A stretch of DNA of 64,000 nucleotides from Mycoplasmoidaceae bacterium (GCA_024427265.1 JAKSVP010000002.1:3285-67284); one strand, 5' to 3'. Positions 30,371 to 39,977 are shown, counted from the stretch's first letter. A program made the numbers and translations. The notes: generated from the letters alone by a model not told the origin.

Positions 30371-31888
30371 TGTCAACTTTCATAAAGCATTAAGTATATA
30401 CACCATACTCATAGTATCTAGACAACAATACTTTAGCATGTTGTTTCTTGCTATAGTTTTGTTTTTATCATTCATCTTTAACATCTTAGGAAACATTGCT
30501 AGTGCTTCACCACCATTATGTACTTGATCTAGATTATGATAGTCATCTGCGTGTTCTGGGCAGATAGCAGGCATAACTTGTTTAATAGAGTTTGAACCAT
30601 TTTGTTTAATACTATAGAAGCAACAATCTCTAAATGGTATTAATAAATCTACCATATGATCATGAATATTCATTAAATGTTCAGCTAAATCTGGGAATCT
30701 AGTTGCTAAATGTTTTAAGACAGTTTTTTCAAATGTCATATTAAATGACATAGATGTAACATTTAATGGAATATCATGACACAATTGTTTAGCAAGTTCA
30801 TATTCACTATCTAATTTGTTTGCTAAAAATTCTTTGTGAATGACATTACCTTCAGGTTTATCTTGAATATGTAATGAATATTGAAAAGGGATTTGTTGAT
30901 AGCATCCTGCACCATCAAATGGTGGTACAGCTTCATTCATTGTTTCAAAGTCTATGTGATAGATAGGGAACTTTAGACTTTGAAAGAAATGTTTAATTAA
31001 GTCCTTGTTAACATATGGTTTTTTGTCATTATTCATATGCGTTCTCATTTGAATCATTTGATAAGGACTTAATTTAACCTTAAATTCAGATAAACGTTCT
31101 TTGTTATCTAAAATGTTTTGGTAAGTGATAATACCATGTTTAATCATGTCATGAGCTTTAGACGCTCATATGCCACATAAATCTAAAACATTAGGTTGAG
31201 GTAAATCTTTATGACAGAATTCATAGAAATCACAATTCTTACAGTTGCCATAAGTTGGTAATTGTTTTAATTGTCTCATTAAAGTAATAGTACTAGGTAC
31301 TATTTCACATTCATCTTTAAATAGTTTAGAGATCTTTTGTTTGTCTTTCAATTCTTCATGTAAACCATTTAATGGATAAGGAACTAACATTTGTTTAACA
31401 TCAATGTCACCTTTTCTAATGTAGTTTGGGTTTAAATGAAGAATGTAACAATTTTTAATTTCTAAACCGCATAGTTCTAAAACATATTTTTGAAAAGCAA
31501 CATCGGCGGCATACTCTTTAATATGTTTATAAGCATCAGTCGATGCTTTTACTTCATAGATATCATAGCCATCACCATTTTTAGCTAAGATATCTACAGC
31601 ACAGAATAAATCTTCAAATAAGAATGATGCTTCGGCAATGTAGTCATTACTATCTAGTAGTTTTTTAGTAATAGCTACTTGATTTTTAATATCTACTATA
31701 TCAGGGTTATCTTTTACCTTAACAGTATGAGCAAAGTATTGGTGAGCATAATCACCAATTAGCTTTCCTTCATCTATTCTTTTTTGTTTAACTTCATCTG
31801 TTGGTTTAGCTTCATTACTATTATGCAGTTCATAGTAATAAGCTCTAGGACAACTTCTAAAAGTTACATAGTGTGATTTTGTGATCAT
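30365..31888 (-). CDS. DUF2779 nuclease-like protein
   Basis: 507 residues. The N-terminal half resembles Cas4/RecB-type nucleases: a Cys at SCPRAYYYE, FCAVDILAKNG...YDIYEVKAS (Asp, Glu, Lys of PD-(D/E)XK), and a Cys cluster YGNCKNCDFYEFCHK that could hold an Fe-S cluster. The C-terminal half has YHIDFETMNEAVPPFDG and later Asp residues of a DEDD/RNase H-like fold, as in DUF2779 proteins. It lies 29 nt after a Bro-N/Fic gene on the same strand. Role in DNA processing is likely; details unknown. Confidence 0.8.
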
Positions 31889-31917
31889 ATTTATATTATA
31901 AAGTTATAGTTAATACA

Positions 31918-32892
31918 TTATCTTTTTAAAGCATTTCTAAGTGCTTTAATTGTTTTATAACCTTTAACTTTAGGGTCTCTAGCAATTTTCTCTCCTTCAG
32001 CCATTGCTTTTAAAGTTTCTTTATTTGGAATCTCGTGTTCTATTTCTTCATAGAAGTATGATTGATCAATTCCTTTAATGAAGATTTCACGATCATTTAT
32101 TTTATAAGTTAAAGCATTTTTAATTAAATCATGGATTGGATCTGCTTTCAGATGACTTATTTTCATTGCTTCCAAATATTCTTTTTTATCTATTTTCTTT
32201 CAGTCAACAACCATCCCTAATTCTTTTTTAAGAATTAAATCTAATCATATTCTTGTAGTTCTTCCATTTCCTTCCATAAATGGATGGATGATGTTCATAT
32301 TGATGTATTTATCGACAATAGCATCAAAATCATGTTGTGCCATTTTATCGTTTTGTTCAAATAGTGTTGGAAAGTGTTGACACAAAGCAAAGACAAATCC
32401 ACCTTTTGAGATGTTTTTAGTTCTTGGTTTTCCAGCAAAACTATAAATACCACCAAATAGATAGTTGTGTATTTTTAATAAACTATCTACTGTTCCAGGC
32501 TCTAAACTATTTAATAAATTACCTATTTGTAAACTATAAGCTTTTAGCTTAGATTGCTCATCAGCTGATTTACATAGCATTTGAATTCAGGCAAAAATGT
32601 CAATGTTTTGTTTATTAGGTAAGGAAACAATGATGTTACTAATGCCAACATCATCAACTACATCTGTTTCATAATATTTGCCGTCTTCTGCTTCTAGTTT
32701 AGCTTTTAAACAACATTTAGTTAAACCTTTTGTCTTAGTTTTTAAATCATTTCAATATTTTCTTGCATTAGTTGGTTTAACTAATTGTTGAATAAGATCT
32801 ACTGCAGAATAATACCATTGGAGTTTCTTTTTATTTCAGATAACTCTAATAGGTTTAGTTTTAAAGAATCTTATTCCTGTTGTTATTTGCAT
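31918..32892 (-). CDS. Bro-N / Fic fusion protein
   Basis: 324 residues. The first 115 residues (KPIRVIWNKKKLQWYYSAVDLI, PTNARKYWNDLKTK) match the Bro-N/DinD-type DNA-binding domain of phage and plasmid antirepressors. A Fic domain follows: YLFGGIYSFAGKPRTKN (flap) near 150 and IHPFMEGNGRTTRIW near 205, with all catalytic residues. No winged helix; the C-terminus is charged. The fusion suggests a DNA-targeted or phage-derived Fic enzyme. Confidence 0.8.
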
Positions 32893-33029
32893 AACAACAT
32901 TATATAACATTTTTTTCAGTTGTCTTTAAAAAAAAGACAACTAAAAGAGATTTGTGCTTAATGTTTAAGAAAAAGGATTACTGCTTGATATTTAGTCACA
33001 ATTGTTTTCCTTATACTATAGATTATATT

Positions 33030-33128
33030 TATATGGATTTTGTAATCTATATGTTATTCTGTCTTAAGATTATTTAGTTTAACAACTTTCAACACAAGAT
33101 TTTCTAGATTATTTAATCTAGTTAGTAT
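33030..33128 (-). repeat. Inverted copy of the promoter repeat at 23550-23649
   Basis: Contains the palindrome at 33030-33053 and a downstream minus-strand TATAAT-like box, 125 bases upstream of the Bro-N/Fic gene, which it may drive. Confidence 0.7.
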
Positions 33129-33129
33129 A

Positions 33130-33262
33130 GTCTGATTGAACTTGTCTTGTTTGAGTGCGTATTCTTTAAATCAAATAGGGGCAGTATCTCTTGGTTGTTT
33201 TCTAATACCAAAAGCTACTACTTGATTATTTGATTTGAATGTTTTTAACTGTTCCATAATTT
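33130..33262 (-). pseudogene. Partial duplicate of the adjacent coiled-coil gene
   Basis: The stretch ACTTGATTATTTGATTTGAA to CTGTTCCATAATTTC (33220-33262) repeats 33384-33424 inside the neighbouring gene nearly exactly, and preceding bases correspond to the same frame with stops. It is a decayed tandem copy. Confidence 0.6.
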
Positions 33263-33267
33263 CAAGG

Positions 33268-33522
33268 TTAAAAAATATTGTTGCGGTCTAACCGATTATT
33301 AATCTTTTTTATTTCAGACATAATTAAATCAAATTTCTCATCAATTGAAAGAGAGTGTTTCTTTTTAACACCAAAAGCAACAGCTTGATTATTTGATTTG
33401 AATGTTTTTAACTGTTCCATAATTTCTAATTTGTCAGTTAATACCTTAACTACATTATAGTTCTTGCTAAATTCTGTTTTACTTATTTCTTGTAATGGCT
33501 TTGCCATCTTTCCTTCCTTCAT
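33268..33522 (-). CDS. Small coiled-coil protein
   Basis: 84 residues, possibly 79 if the second ATG is used (MAKPLQEISKTEFSKNYNVVKVL). It has a variable middle and a C-terminal heptad segment (FDLIMSEIKKINNRLDRN). Similar in layout to the gene at 35656-35898, including the NYN-V/I-K-V start and a final LDRN/LDKH. No function recognised. Downstream copy is degraded. Confidence 0.6.
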   Translation of the reverse strand: MKEGKMAKPLQEISKTEFSKNYNVVKVLTDKLEIMEQLKTFKSNNQAVAFGVKKKHSLSIDEKFDLIMSEIKKINNRLDRNNIF

Positions 33523-33564
33523 CTATACATTTGTCTAAAAACTAGAAAAAAATAGAAAATATTA

Positions 33565-33595
33565 AAAAACATATATATCATAGATATATATGTTA
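33565..33595. repeat. AT palindrome upstream of coiled-coil gene
   Basis: ACATATATATC-ATA-GATATATATGT, followed by a T-rich run. The same palindrome occurs at 35975-36002 upstream of the related gene, so it belongs to this gene family: terminator of the preceding gene or operator. Confidence 0.65.
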
Positions 33596-33633
33596 TGTTG
33601 TTATTTTTACAATAGTTGGTCAAAAATGGGCAA

Positions 33634-34116
33634 CTAAGAGCCATTTAATTCAACAGTGACATTTTCTTGTTCAGTATCTGATAGAAACTTTACTTGGGAC
33701 TTATCATTATTGTATCAATCTACCGCGAAGAAAAAGATACCAGTCATAGTGCCTTTTTGTCCAACATAATATTTGTTAATGCCTTGGCGAATATCTTCAA
33801 TACTATCTGCCCTTTCATATGTAACCGATTGATATTGAAAGAAAGTGATATTATTTGGTAGATATTGATTACTAAATAATATTGATCGCGCACCAATTTG
33901 TGCTCCATGCTCTATTCATTTATTTAAATCAAAATTCATTGTGTATGTTATGTCTTTTTCTAGACTAAAAGGTTTAGACTCTAAATGAAAATTCCTTCCT
34001 TTATTTAAATTAACTTTAATTAGATAAGGATCTTCTTTTGATTTATTACACCCTACCATGCTAACCATAGGTGTTAGTGCAGTTAATGTTATAGGTATTA
34101 ATATTAGCTTCTTCAT
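33634..34116 (-). CDS. Lipoprotein of unknown function
   Basis: 160 residues, signal peptide MKKLILIPITLTALTPMVSMVGC. The mature part is short and beta-rich (YLIKVNLNKGRNFHLESKPFSL) and ends VTVELNGS. It is one of seven minus-strand lipoproteins with nearly identical signal peptides but unrelated bodies. The promoter has the shared palindrome at 34133-34156. Confidence 0.75.
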
Positions 34117-34132
34117 ATATGTATATTATATT

Positions 34133-34156
34133 TATATCGATTTTGTAATCTATATA
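34133..34156 (-). promoter_or_regulatory. Lipoprotein palindrome operator
   Basis: Arms TATATcGATT and AATCTATATA around TTGT, 17 bases upstream of the lipoprotein ATG at 34116, directly before a TATAAT-like -10 box (minus strand). Confidence 0.65.
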
Positions 34157-34187
34157 AAGCTGGTAATAAAAAAGAGGAATTGACCTC

Positions 34188-34892
34188 TTATTGTTCTGGA
34201 TCGGCTATTTTTCCCATGAATGCTGATATAAAGGCACTGTCTATTAAGAAAAGACTTATTTGTAATGGATCAGTCGTTTTATTAGTAATGCGATATTTTT
34301 TTTGTTTTTCACCAAAATCTTTTTCTGAAATATCACAATATCATGTTGAGTCATTTTTTAATGTCTCACGTAATTCTAAATCATCTATATTTTGCCCTTT
34401 TAATTTAACATATCAACCCGTAGGCCACTCATCAGATCCAACTTTATTGTAAGTTAAATCAAATGGGAGATTGTGATAATTCATAGTAACTGTTGTGTTA
34501 GTGCCTGCCTCTTGATGGGTATAATGTCCATAAATTCTTATACTTAAACGTTTTGCTTCTTTATCAATCATTAAGCAATCAGCTTTAACACTATATGAGT
34601 CATAGTCGCTAGTAAAAGGTGAAATGATATTTTGATAAAATGAATTAACTATTTCATCACAAATCATGAAGGGAGTAAGTTCTTGGTAGTAAACATTAGT
34701 AGCATCTTCATATGATGTTACAGGTTGTTCTCATTGTGTTGATTGATAAACATATGGCTTAGGATCAACTTTTATATAGGTATAGCTGATGGAAGCTAAT
34801 GCCTTTTCTTGGCTTTTATTACATCCAATCATACTAACCATCGGCGTTAGTGCAGTTAATGTTGCTATAGGTATTAATATTAGTTTCTTCAT
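34188..34892 (-). CDS. Lipoprotein of unknown function
   Basis: 234 residues, signal peptide MKKLILIPIATLTALTPMVSMIGC. The middle contains DYDSYSVKADCLMIDKEAKRLSIRIYGHYTHQ and the C-terminus KYRITNKTTDPLQISLFLIDSAFISAF. No recognised domain. The stop at 34188 lies in a short GAGGTC stem that acts as terminator. Confidence 0.75.
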
Positions 34893-34908
34893 ATATCTAT
34901 ATTATATT

Positions 34909-34932
34909 TATATAGATTTTGTAATCTATATA
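34909..34932 (-). promoter_or_regulatory. Lipoprotein palindrome operator
   Basis: Perfect arms TATATAGATT / AATCTATATA around TTGT, 17 bases upstream of the ATG at 34892. Confidence 0.7.
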
Positions 34933-35030
34933 AAGATGGTAATAAGGTTTATTATTAGAATCTTATGGAGTAATTTATTGTTTTGGATCGACAGATGCGT
35001 CGGATTAATATGTGAACTTGGGATAAGAAA
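34933..35030 (+). repeat. Conserved spacer element with CGAC-GTCG hairpin (copy 1)
   Basis: Nearly identical to 37688-37785. Includes GGTTTATTATTAGAATC, then CGAC-AGATGC-GTCG and GTGAACTTGGGATAAG. In this copy the last part overlaps the 3' end of the neighbouring lipoprotein and the usual GAGCC terminator stem is absent. Confidence 0.65.
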
Positions 35031-35033
35031 AAG

Positions 35034-35534
35034 TTATGCTTCTCAATATATACAGATAACTTTTTTTTCAAAATCTTCTTGAGCTATCAATTCAGCCCAA
35101 ATATTTGGTCTATCACTAAGTCACGTTTGGGTATATTCTTTTCAGAAAGCAATACGTTTATTATTGTCACTTATCCATCAAGTCGTTTCTTTGCTTTCAA
35201 CTAATTGATTATTAACAAAAAGAAGCATTTGTTGAATTAAGACTGGTTCATCACCCATTTCTTCGTTAACAATCTTTAATCCAAGAGGTGCATTCGATTC
35301 ACCGGTTGGAATCTTATTCATATTAATAATAATATTAATTTTTTCACCTTTTGATACCGATATCGCCTTTGAGTGTAGAGATCACATCATTTCATTTCCG
35401 CTTTCATCAACATATTTATAAAATTGATCTAGTGTTGTTGAGGTAGAAGTACTACATCCGCAAGCACTTAAAGAGGCTAGCGCCGTAGTAACTGCCCCTA
35501 GAACAATAATTGGTTTTAATAATTTAATCTTCAT
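35034..35534 (-). CDS. Lipoprotein of unknown function
   Basis: 166 residues, signal peptide MKIKLLKPIIVLGAVTTALASLSAC, which differs from the signals of its neighbours. Mature sequence contains KINIIINMNKIPTG and WWISDNNKRIAFWKEYTQTWLSDRPNIWAELI. The 3' end (EKKVICIYWEA) runs into the spacer repeat, suggesting that the repeat was joined to it after the last conserved residues. Confidence 0.7.
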
Positions 35535-35580
35535 GCTCTTATTATAGATTGCTAGCTTAATGATTATTACTATTAATATT

Positions 35581-35604
35581 TATATAGATTTTGTAATCTA
35601 TATA
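35581..35604 (-). promoter_or_regulatory. Lipoprotein palindrome operator
   Basis: Perfect 10-bp arms around TTGT, 46 bases upstream of the ATG at 35534; here the distance is longer than at the other lipoproteins. Confidence 0.65.
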
Positions 35605-35655
35605 AAGATAGCGACTAACTGTAGTTAGGAACAGTTCTTCATAACAATAAGGTGT

Positions 35656-35898
35656 TTAGATTCATCCATGTTGCTTAAATAATTCATCATGTTTATCTAA
35701 ACGTGATAAAACTTCTTTTTTAAAACTTCTAAATTCTTGAATTAGAAGATCAATTTTTGACGGTTTTCTCTCTTTTCTTTTCATCATAACAATAATGGTG
35801 TCTAGATTATCTTTATATGTTTGTGATAGTGATACTAATTCTTTAGCAGTCACAATCTTGTCTATATTATAGTTTTTACTTATTTCTGATTTGTTCAT
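35656..35898 (-). CDS. Small coiled-coil protein
   Basis: 80 residues, MNKSEISKNYNIDKIVTAKELVSL then a basic stretch (MMKRKERKPSKIDLLIQEFRSFKKEVL) and LDKHDELFKQHGWI. Same layout as the gene at 33268-33522. Upstream is a short palindrome ATACCCTAAAGGGTAT (35907-35922) between promoter and start, a possible operator. Role unknown. Confidence 0.6.
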
Positions 35899-35906
35899 AT
35901 TTAATA

Positions 35907-35922
35907 ATACCCTTTAGGGTAT
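35907..35922. promoter_or_regulatory. Palindrome ATACCCTAAAGGGTAT before coiled-coil gene
   Basis: A perfect 7-bp inverted repeat 8 bases upstream of the ATG at 35898. It covers the ribosome-binding region, so it could be an operator or an mRNA stem hiding the start. Confidence 0.5.
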
Positions 35923-35974
35923 TTCCTACATATCCCATTACCTATAATCTAGAAAAAGGTAGGAATTATTTAAA

Positions 35975-36002
35975 AAACATATATATCTATAGATATATAT
36001 GT
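35975..36002. repeat. AT palindrome upstream of coiled-coil gene
   Basis: ACATATATATC-TATA-GATATATATGT-like perfect palindrome followed by T-rich sequence; counterpart of 33565-33595. Confidence 0.65.
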
Positions 36003-36034
36003 TAGGTTATTATTTTTTTCATAGTTATTATATT

Positions 36035-36058
36035 TATATAGATTTTGTAATCTATATA
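36035..36058 (-). promoter_or_regulatory. Lipoprotein-type palindrome operator
   Basis: Perfect arms TATATAGATT / AATCTATATA. The next minus-strand gene is the small coiled-coil gene ending at 35656, so this operator is not restricted to lipoproteins. Confidence 0.6.
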
Positions 36059-36143
36059 AAGATGGTAATTATGTTTTGGATCGACGGAAGTGTCGGATGA
36101 CGATGTGAACTTGGGATAAGAAAAAGAGCCGAAGGCTCTTTAA
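36059..36143 (+). repeat. Conserved spacer element with CGAC-GTCG hairpin (copy 2)
   Basis: GTTTTGGATCGAC-GGAAGT-GTCGG, then GTGAACTTGGGATAAG and the terminator stem GAGCC-GAAGGCTC. The hairpin stem is kept while the loop differs from the other copies. Confidence 0.65.
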
Positions 36144-36144
36144 G

Positions 36145-36837
36145 TTAGATTATAGGCTTTGGTGGTATATATTCTTTATATGCAAAAGTGTATGCCTCAG
36201 AACTTGTTAGAACAAATGACTCAGTTGCATAACTCAATCAATACACGATCTTAATTATCCTTTTGTTTAAAAAATACAAGTTTACTTTATTTGTTCCGCT
36301 CTCATCTGAAATTTCGGCAAAATAAGATTTTGTTTCTTCATCAAATGTATAGCTACACTTTTCTACTATTTTAGTATAGAAATTATTATGAAGAATCACG
36401 CCATTTTCTTGTACATCTTTATACTCATCTTCACTAGAGGGAGTTGGCCCTTGCCAATCTGGCTTGTCCTGATCACACGTGTACTTTTGATATGTATCGG
36501 GTGTTTGACTATTTTTGAAAATGTAACTTTTGGTTCAAGCTGTGATGATTTCTGGTTCAGAAAAATTTTGTTGTGTGTAATTATAATAAACGGTAGGTGC
36601 AAAATTAATATCAGCCTCGGCTTGTACAGTTGTTCTTACACCAATATCAACAAGCTCGGTAGTTGTTTCTGCGCTTCGATTTTGTTGAAAATAATTCACC
36701 CCTTTTAACAAGAGGGCATCTTGCATTTCTTGATCTGTTACTGTGTAATCAATGACGCTTTTATTACATCCTACTAAACTTATTACTGGTGTTAAACCAG
36801 CAATAAGGGCCGTTGGTATTAATACTAATTTCTTCAT
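36145..36837 (-). CDS. Lipoprotein of unknown function
   Basis: 230 residues, signal peptide MKKLVLIPTALIAGLTPVISLVGC. The body is Tyr/Thr-rich and beta-like (FAPTVYYNYTQQNFSEP, KCSYTFDEETKSYFAEISDESG) and ends YIPPKPII. No recognised family. The promoter palindrome at 36854 has one mismatch. Confidence 0.75.
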
Positions 36838-36853
36838 ATATCTATATTATATT

Positions 36854-36877
36854 TATATAAATTTTGTAATCTATATA
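36854..36877 (-). promoter_or_regulatory. Lipoprotein palindrome operator (one mismatch)
   Basis: TATATAaATT / AATCTATATA around TTGT, 17 bases upstream of the ATG at 36837. Confidence 0.65.
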
Positions 36878-36991
36878 AAGACGGTAATAAGGTTTATTAT
36901 TAGATCCTATGGGTTTAATTTATTGTTTTGGATCGACAGATGCGTCGGTTGAGCATGGGAACGGCGATAAGAAAAAGAGCCAAAGGCTCTT
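36878..36991 (+). repeat. Conserved spacer element with CGAC-GTCG hairpin (copy 3)
   Basis: GACAGATGCGTCGG as in copies 1 and 4, but the following part differs (TTGAGCATGGGAACGGCGAT). Ends with the stem GAGCC-AAAGGCTC and T run. Confidence 0.65.
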
Positions 36992-37647
36992 TTAGGGTTG
37001 TGGCCCTATTGTAACTTTGCTAAAATATGTTGTTGGATAAAAACTTGTAAACACAATCAATGCAACTCTGTGATCATCTTGGCAATCAGCTATTGTATAG
37101 TCGATTGTATCATCAATTTCACCAGAACTGCTGTGATTATGATATGTAAATGATCATTGTGTATCTGTTCAATATTCATCCGGGAGTGTCCCACTGCCCA
37201 TTTCTACACCAGATGGGCCAAAGCCCAACAAAGCATCAAAAGAACGTAATGACATTGGAACATTAACATAGATAGCTTTATTGTTGCTTGATGGATATTT
37301 CATTTCATATGTGAATGACACTCGTTGTTCTTCTAAATCAATATCATTTATTGTGGTTTTGATATGTGTAGCATTTGATGCACCTGACCAAGCATAAAAG
37401 GAAGCCAAAAAAATTAAATCATTGGCAAGCAATTGTTTATTAATTCTTGTGTAATAATCGTCAGTTGCAGCATCTATTGAATCAAAAAATAGTGTTGGTA
37501 CATCATAGGACCAGATTGGCATTCCTTGGCTAATATCTCATTCAGCAACATTTTTTGGTTCTGGTGTTGGTTTTTATTACATCCTACCATACTAACCATG
37601 GGTGTTAGTGTGGTTAATGCTATAGGTATTAATATTAGTTTCTTCAT
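36992..37647 (-). pseudogene. Lipoprotein gene with a one-base frameshift after the lipobox
   Basis: ATG 37647 encodes MKKLILIPIALTTLTPMVSMVGCNK, then the frame is lost. Adding one A to the run of five at about 37571 (minus strand AATAAAAACC) restores KPTPEPKNVAEWDISQGMPIWSYDV... to the stop at 36992, about 217 residues. The body (FASFYAW..., SFTYEMKYPSSNNKAIYVNVP) is otherwise uninterrupted. Either recent inactivation, on/off switching by slippage, or a sequencing error in a homopolymer. Confidence 0.75.
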
Positions 37648-37663
37648 ATATCTATATTATATT

Positions 37664-37687
37664 TATATAGATTTTGTAATCTATATA
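37664..37687 (-). promoter_or_regulatory. Lipoprotein palindrome operator
   Basis: Perfect 10-bp arms around TTGT, 17 bases upstream of the ATG at 37647. Confidence 0.7.
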
Positions 37688-37806
37688 AAGATGGTAATAA
37701 GGTTTATTATTAGAATCTTATGGAGTAATTTATTGTTTTGGATCGACAGATGCGTCGGATTAATATGTGAACTTGGGATAAGAAAAAGAGCCGAAGGCTC
37801 TTTTAA
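37688..37806 (+). repeat. Conserved spacer element with CGAC-GTCG hairpin (copy 4)
   Basis: Almost base-for-base the same as copy 1, and complete: AATAAGGTTTATTATTAG, CGAC-AGATGC-GTCG, GTGAACTTGGGATAAG, then the GAGCC/GGCTC terminator stem and T run. Confidence 0.7.
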
Positions 37807-37831
37807 GATTTATTATAAATTTTATCCTTAA

Positions 37832-38538
37832 TTATATAGACACATTAACTTGAAAATTTCAGATGGTAGGGAGGTTAAGAAATGGATCAAAAGTTGCAAT
37901 AACTGAATAAGGGTTGGCTACTGTAGGGTTCCAACGAAAATAACCGGTTGGGTCCCAAGATATTTGAAGTGAATCAGATGTAGTTATACTAACCATTACA
38001 GTTGATGTCACATCGATTTCTCTTGGCTCATCAGGAAGAAGGCGCTTAACTGTAATCTTATCTGTTGCGCCGGGTGTATTTAACTTTGCTTCATAAGAAT
38101 TTTTTGTTCCTGAAAGAACAATTTTTGGTTCTCTAGAATTTATTTTTAAATTGAATGTATATTTATCAGAAGTAATGCCTTCATAAGAAGCCGTTAGTGA
38201 AATGCTATATTCATCGCTACTAATTTTGTCATCTCATCAAAGCATACATTCACCAATGCTTTTAACATATGATATATGTGATCCCAATGCAGAATCAATA
38301 ACAATAGTGCTATCATATGATATATTTGTTTTTTTACTTCCTGTTGTTAGTCAAATAGATATAGAGAATGTCCAGATGTTCCTACAACTCCTTCAACTTT
38401 TCCAGATGAAGGGATTCCCTCTATCGTAATGTCATCTTCTTCTGGAATAGGTTGTTTTGAATCACCGCATCCCACCATACTCACCATCGGTGTTAGTGCA
38501 GTTAATGTTATAGGTATTAATATAAGTTTCTTTTTCAT
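37832..38538 (-). pseudogene. Frameshifted paralogue of the Ig-like lipoprotein
   Basis: Starts MKKKLILIPITLTALTPMVSMVGC at ATG 38538 and is open to the TAA at 38347. In the next frame, from about 38355, IWLTTGSKKTNISYD... continues to the stop at 37832. The product of the joined frames matches the gene at 22815-23513 throughout (SYEAKLNT, KIT/ISIV, EIDVTS, SWDPTGY). One base is missing around CTATATCTA. The remainder of the frame is free of stops, so the lesion is recent or an error. Confidence 0.75.
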
Positions 38539-38542
38539 GCTA

Positions 38543-39004
38543 TTATTCCCCAGGATTAGCAACAAATGTTAAATAAGCATCATACTTTTCTTGTTGGAAT
38601 CCAACTATAAATTCAATCTTATGATATGTAGCATTTTTATCGATGATGATACCTTTTTTCTCACCTATTACTGCTTTTTTAAATGCTCCATCATCTATCT
38701 TTACCATACATAAATTTGGGTCAAAATTAAATTCATCACCAACAAGGCCAAGCATGTTTTTTGCCTCAAGTCTATATCCAGTAAAAGATTTATTGGATGG
38801 CAATTTTGATAAATCAATAGAAACTGTATATGTTTTGTTAAGCTCAACCCACATTTTATTAGACGCAAGTGACTCACTTCCAAAACTTAGGATATTGCAC
38901 ACAAAATCTGCTTTTTCTGTATTTGGTTTTCCACACCCTACTAAACTTATTACTGGTGTTAAACCAGTAATAAGGGCCGTAGGTATTAATATTAGTTTCT
39001 TCAT
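38543..39004 (-). CDS. Lipoprotein of unknown function
   Basis: 153 residues, signal peptide MKKLILIPTALITGLTPVISLVGC. The mature part has WVELNKTYTVSIDLSKLPSNKSFTGYRLEAK and ends YLTFVANPGE, similar in style to the lipoprotein at 33634 (both have a T-Y-T-V/M-S/N-x-D-L segment). The next lipoprotein starts 4 bases after its stop, so they form an operon. The upstream palindrome is truncated: only TATCTATATTATAGAT remains. Confidence 0.75.
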   Translation of the reverse strand: MKKLILIPTALITGLTPVISLVGCGKPNTEKADFVCNILSFGSESLASNKMWVELNKTYTVSIDLSKLPSNKSFTGYRLEAKNMLGLVGDEFNFDPNLCMVKIDDGAFKKAVIGEKKGIIIDKNATYHKIEFIVGFQQEKYDAYLTFVANPGE

Positions 39005-39017
39005 ATATCTATATTAT

Positions 39018-39118
39018 AGATTTTTAACCACTTCAATGTTTTAAGAAAGAGAAAGTAATGGTTTACCATTACTTTTTAATTTGTTAAGTCTTGAACCGGT
39101 TCTAAATGGTTGACAGCA
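39018..39118 (+). repeat. About 100-bp dispersed repeat (copy 2)
   Basis: TTTTTAACCACTTCA-GTT at one end, a hairpin GTAATGGT/ACCATTAC in the middle, and GAACCGGTTC-TAAATG at the other. Related to 44892-44990 and, inverted, to 18612-18705. Confidence 0.65.
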
Positions 39119-39139
39119 AAAGAAAAAGAGCAAGACGCT

Positions 39140-39451
39140 CTATAATCTTATTTTTTCTTTGATTTGCTTAGAACTGTTATTTGCCTTGTCTTCACGGTCA
39201 ATAACACTTGCACTACGGTGTGAAGTTCTTTCAGCATGGTAAACTACTGCACCAAAGATAACCTTGATTGCACCGATAATGCCTAAGATTCCGCCTGCAA
39301 GGGCACCTAATACTGTAAAGGCAATAGCGCAACCTAGATTAGGGATTAGAGTAAATAACCCTAATACGATTCCAATAATCACTCCTGCAATAAGACATTG
39401 CAGACCTATTTTTAATTGGTGTTTACCGTTCTCTAATGTATATTCAAACAT
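39140..39451 (-). CDS. Small membrane protein
   Basis: 103 residues with two Gly-rich membrane helices (LQCLIAGVIIGIVLGLFTLIPNLG and CAIAFTVLGALAGGILGIIGAIKVIFGAVVY), basic C-terminal tail. The small-residue packing resembles glycine-zipper proteins. Second gene of a two-gene operon, 10 bases after the stop of the preceding gene, with a GGAG site. Confidence 0.75.
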   Translation of the reverse strand: MFEYTLENGKHQLKIGLQCLIAGVIIGIVLGLFTLIPNLGCAIAFTVLGALAGGILGIIGAIKVIFGAVVYHAERTSHRSASVIDREDKANNSSKQIKEKIRL

Positions 39452-39461
39452 ATTTGATCTC

Positions 39462-39941
39462 CTATTTTCTAACTGCTTTTCTTGTTCTGATTCATAAGGA
39501 TATAGAAATGCAGCATGTTCATCCTGCAGTAATAAAGAATGAGAAGCTTAATACTGATAGCATTGGTGTTATAGCACTATCTACAAAAGGACAAATTAAG
39601 CCACATAGTATCCCTCAAAACAAAATAAATCCTGATGGAATAATGTTAGCAAGACTGACTCATAATTTATTTTCAATAAATCTAGAGCACAATGATTTTA
39701 TTCCTATGATTAAGGAAAAAATTATTTGTAAAAGCATACCCAAATCAGCTAAATAACCAAAAACTACACCAATATAGAAATTTGCAGGTGGGGTTGTTGA
39801 TCATGGTTGACCTCATGGTATGATCAACATAGTCAAAATACCGCCAACCACTACCATAATAGAAGCTATCATATTAACTAATATTAAGTTATGTAATGTT
39901 TTTAATTTGGATGTAGATCCATAAGTTTCATTCTCTGCCAT
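39462..39941 (-). CDS. Four-helix membrane protein
   Basis: 159 residues with about four hydrophobic segments (LVNMIASIMVVVGGILTMLI, FYIGVVFGYLADLGMLLQIIFSLIIG, IIPSGFILFWGILCGLICPF, LSVLSFSFFITAGW). No family recognised. Its promoter carries the shared palindrome at 39978-40001 and it is followed by another small membrane protein gene. Confidence 0.75.
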
Positions 39942-39977
39942 ATTTTCCTCCTGAATAAAACACTCATATTATATATT

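Noticed and set aside
33550..36010. AT palindromes considered as transposon ends
   Set aside because: Each lies singly before a small coiled-coil gene and there is no transposase or matching partner end.
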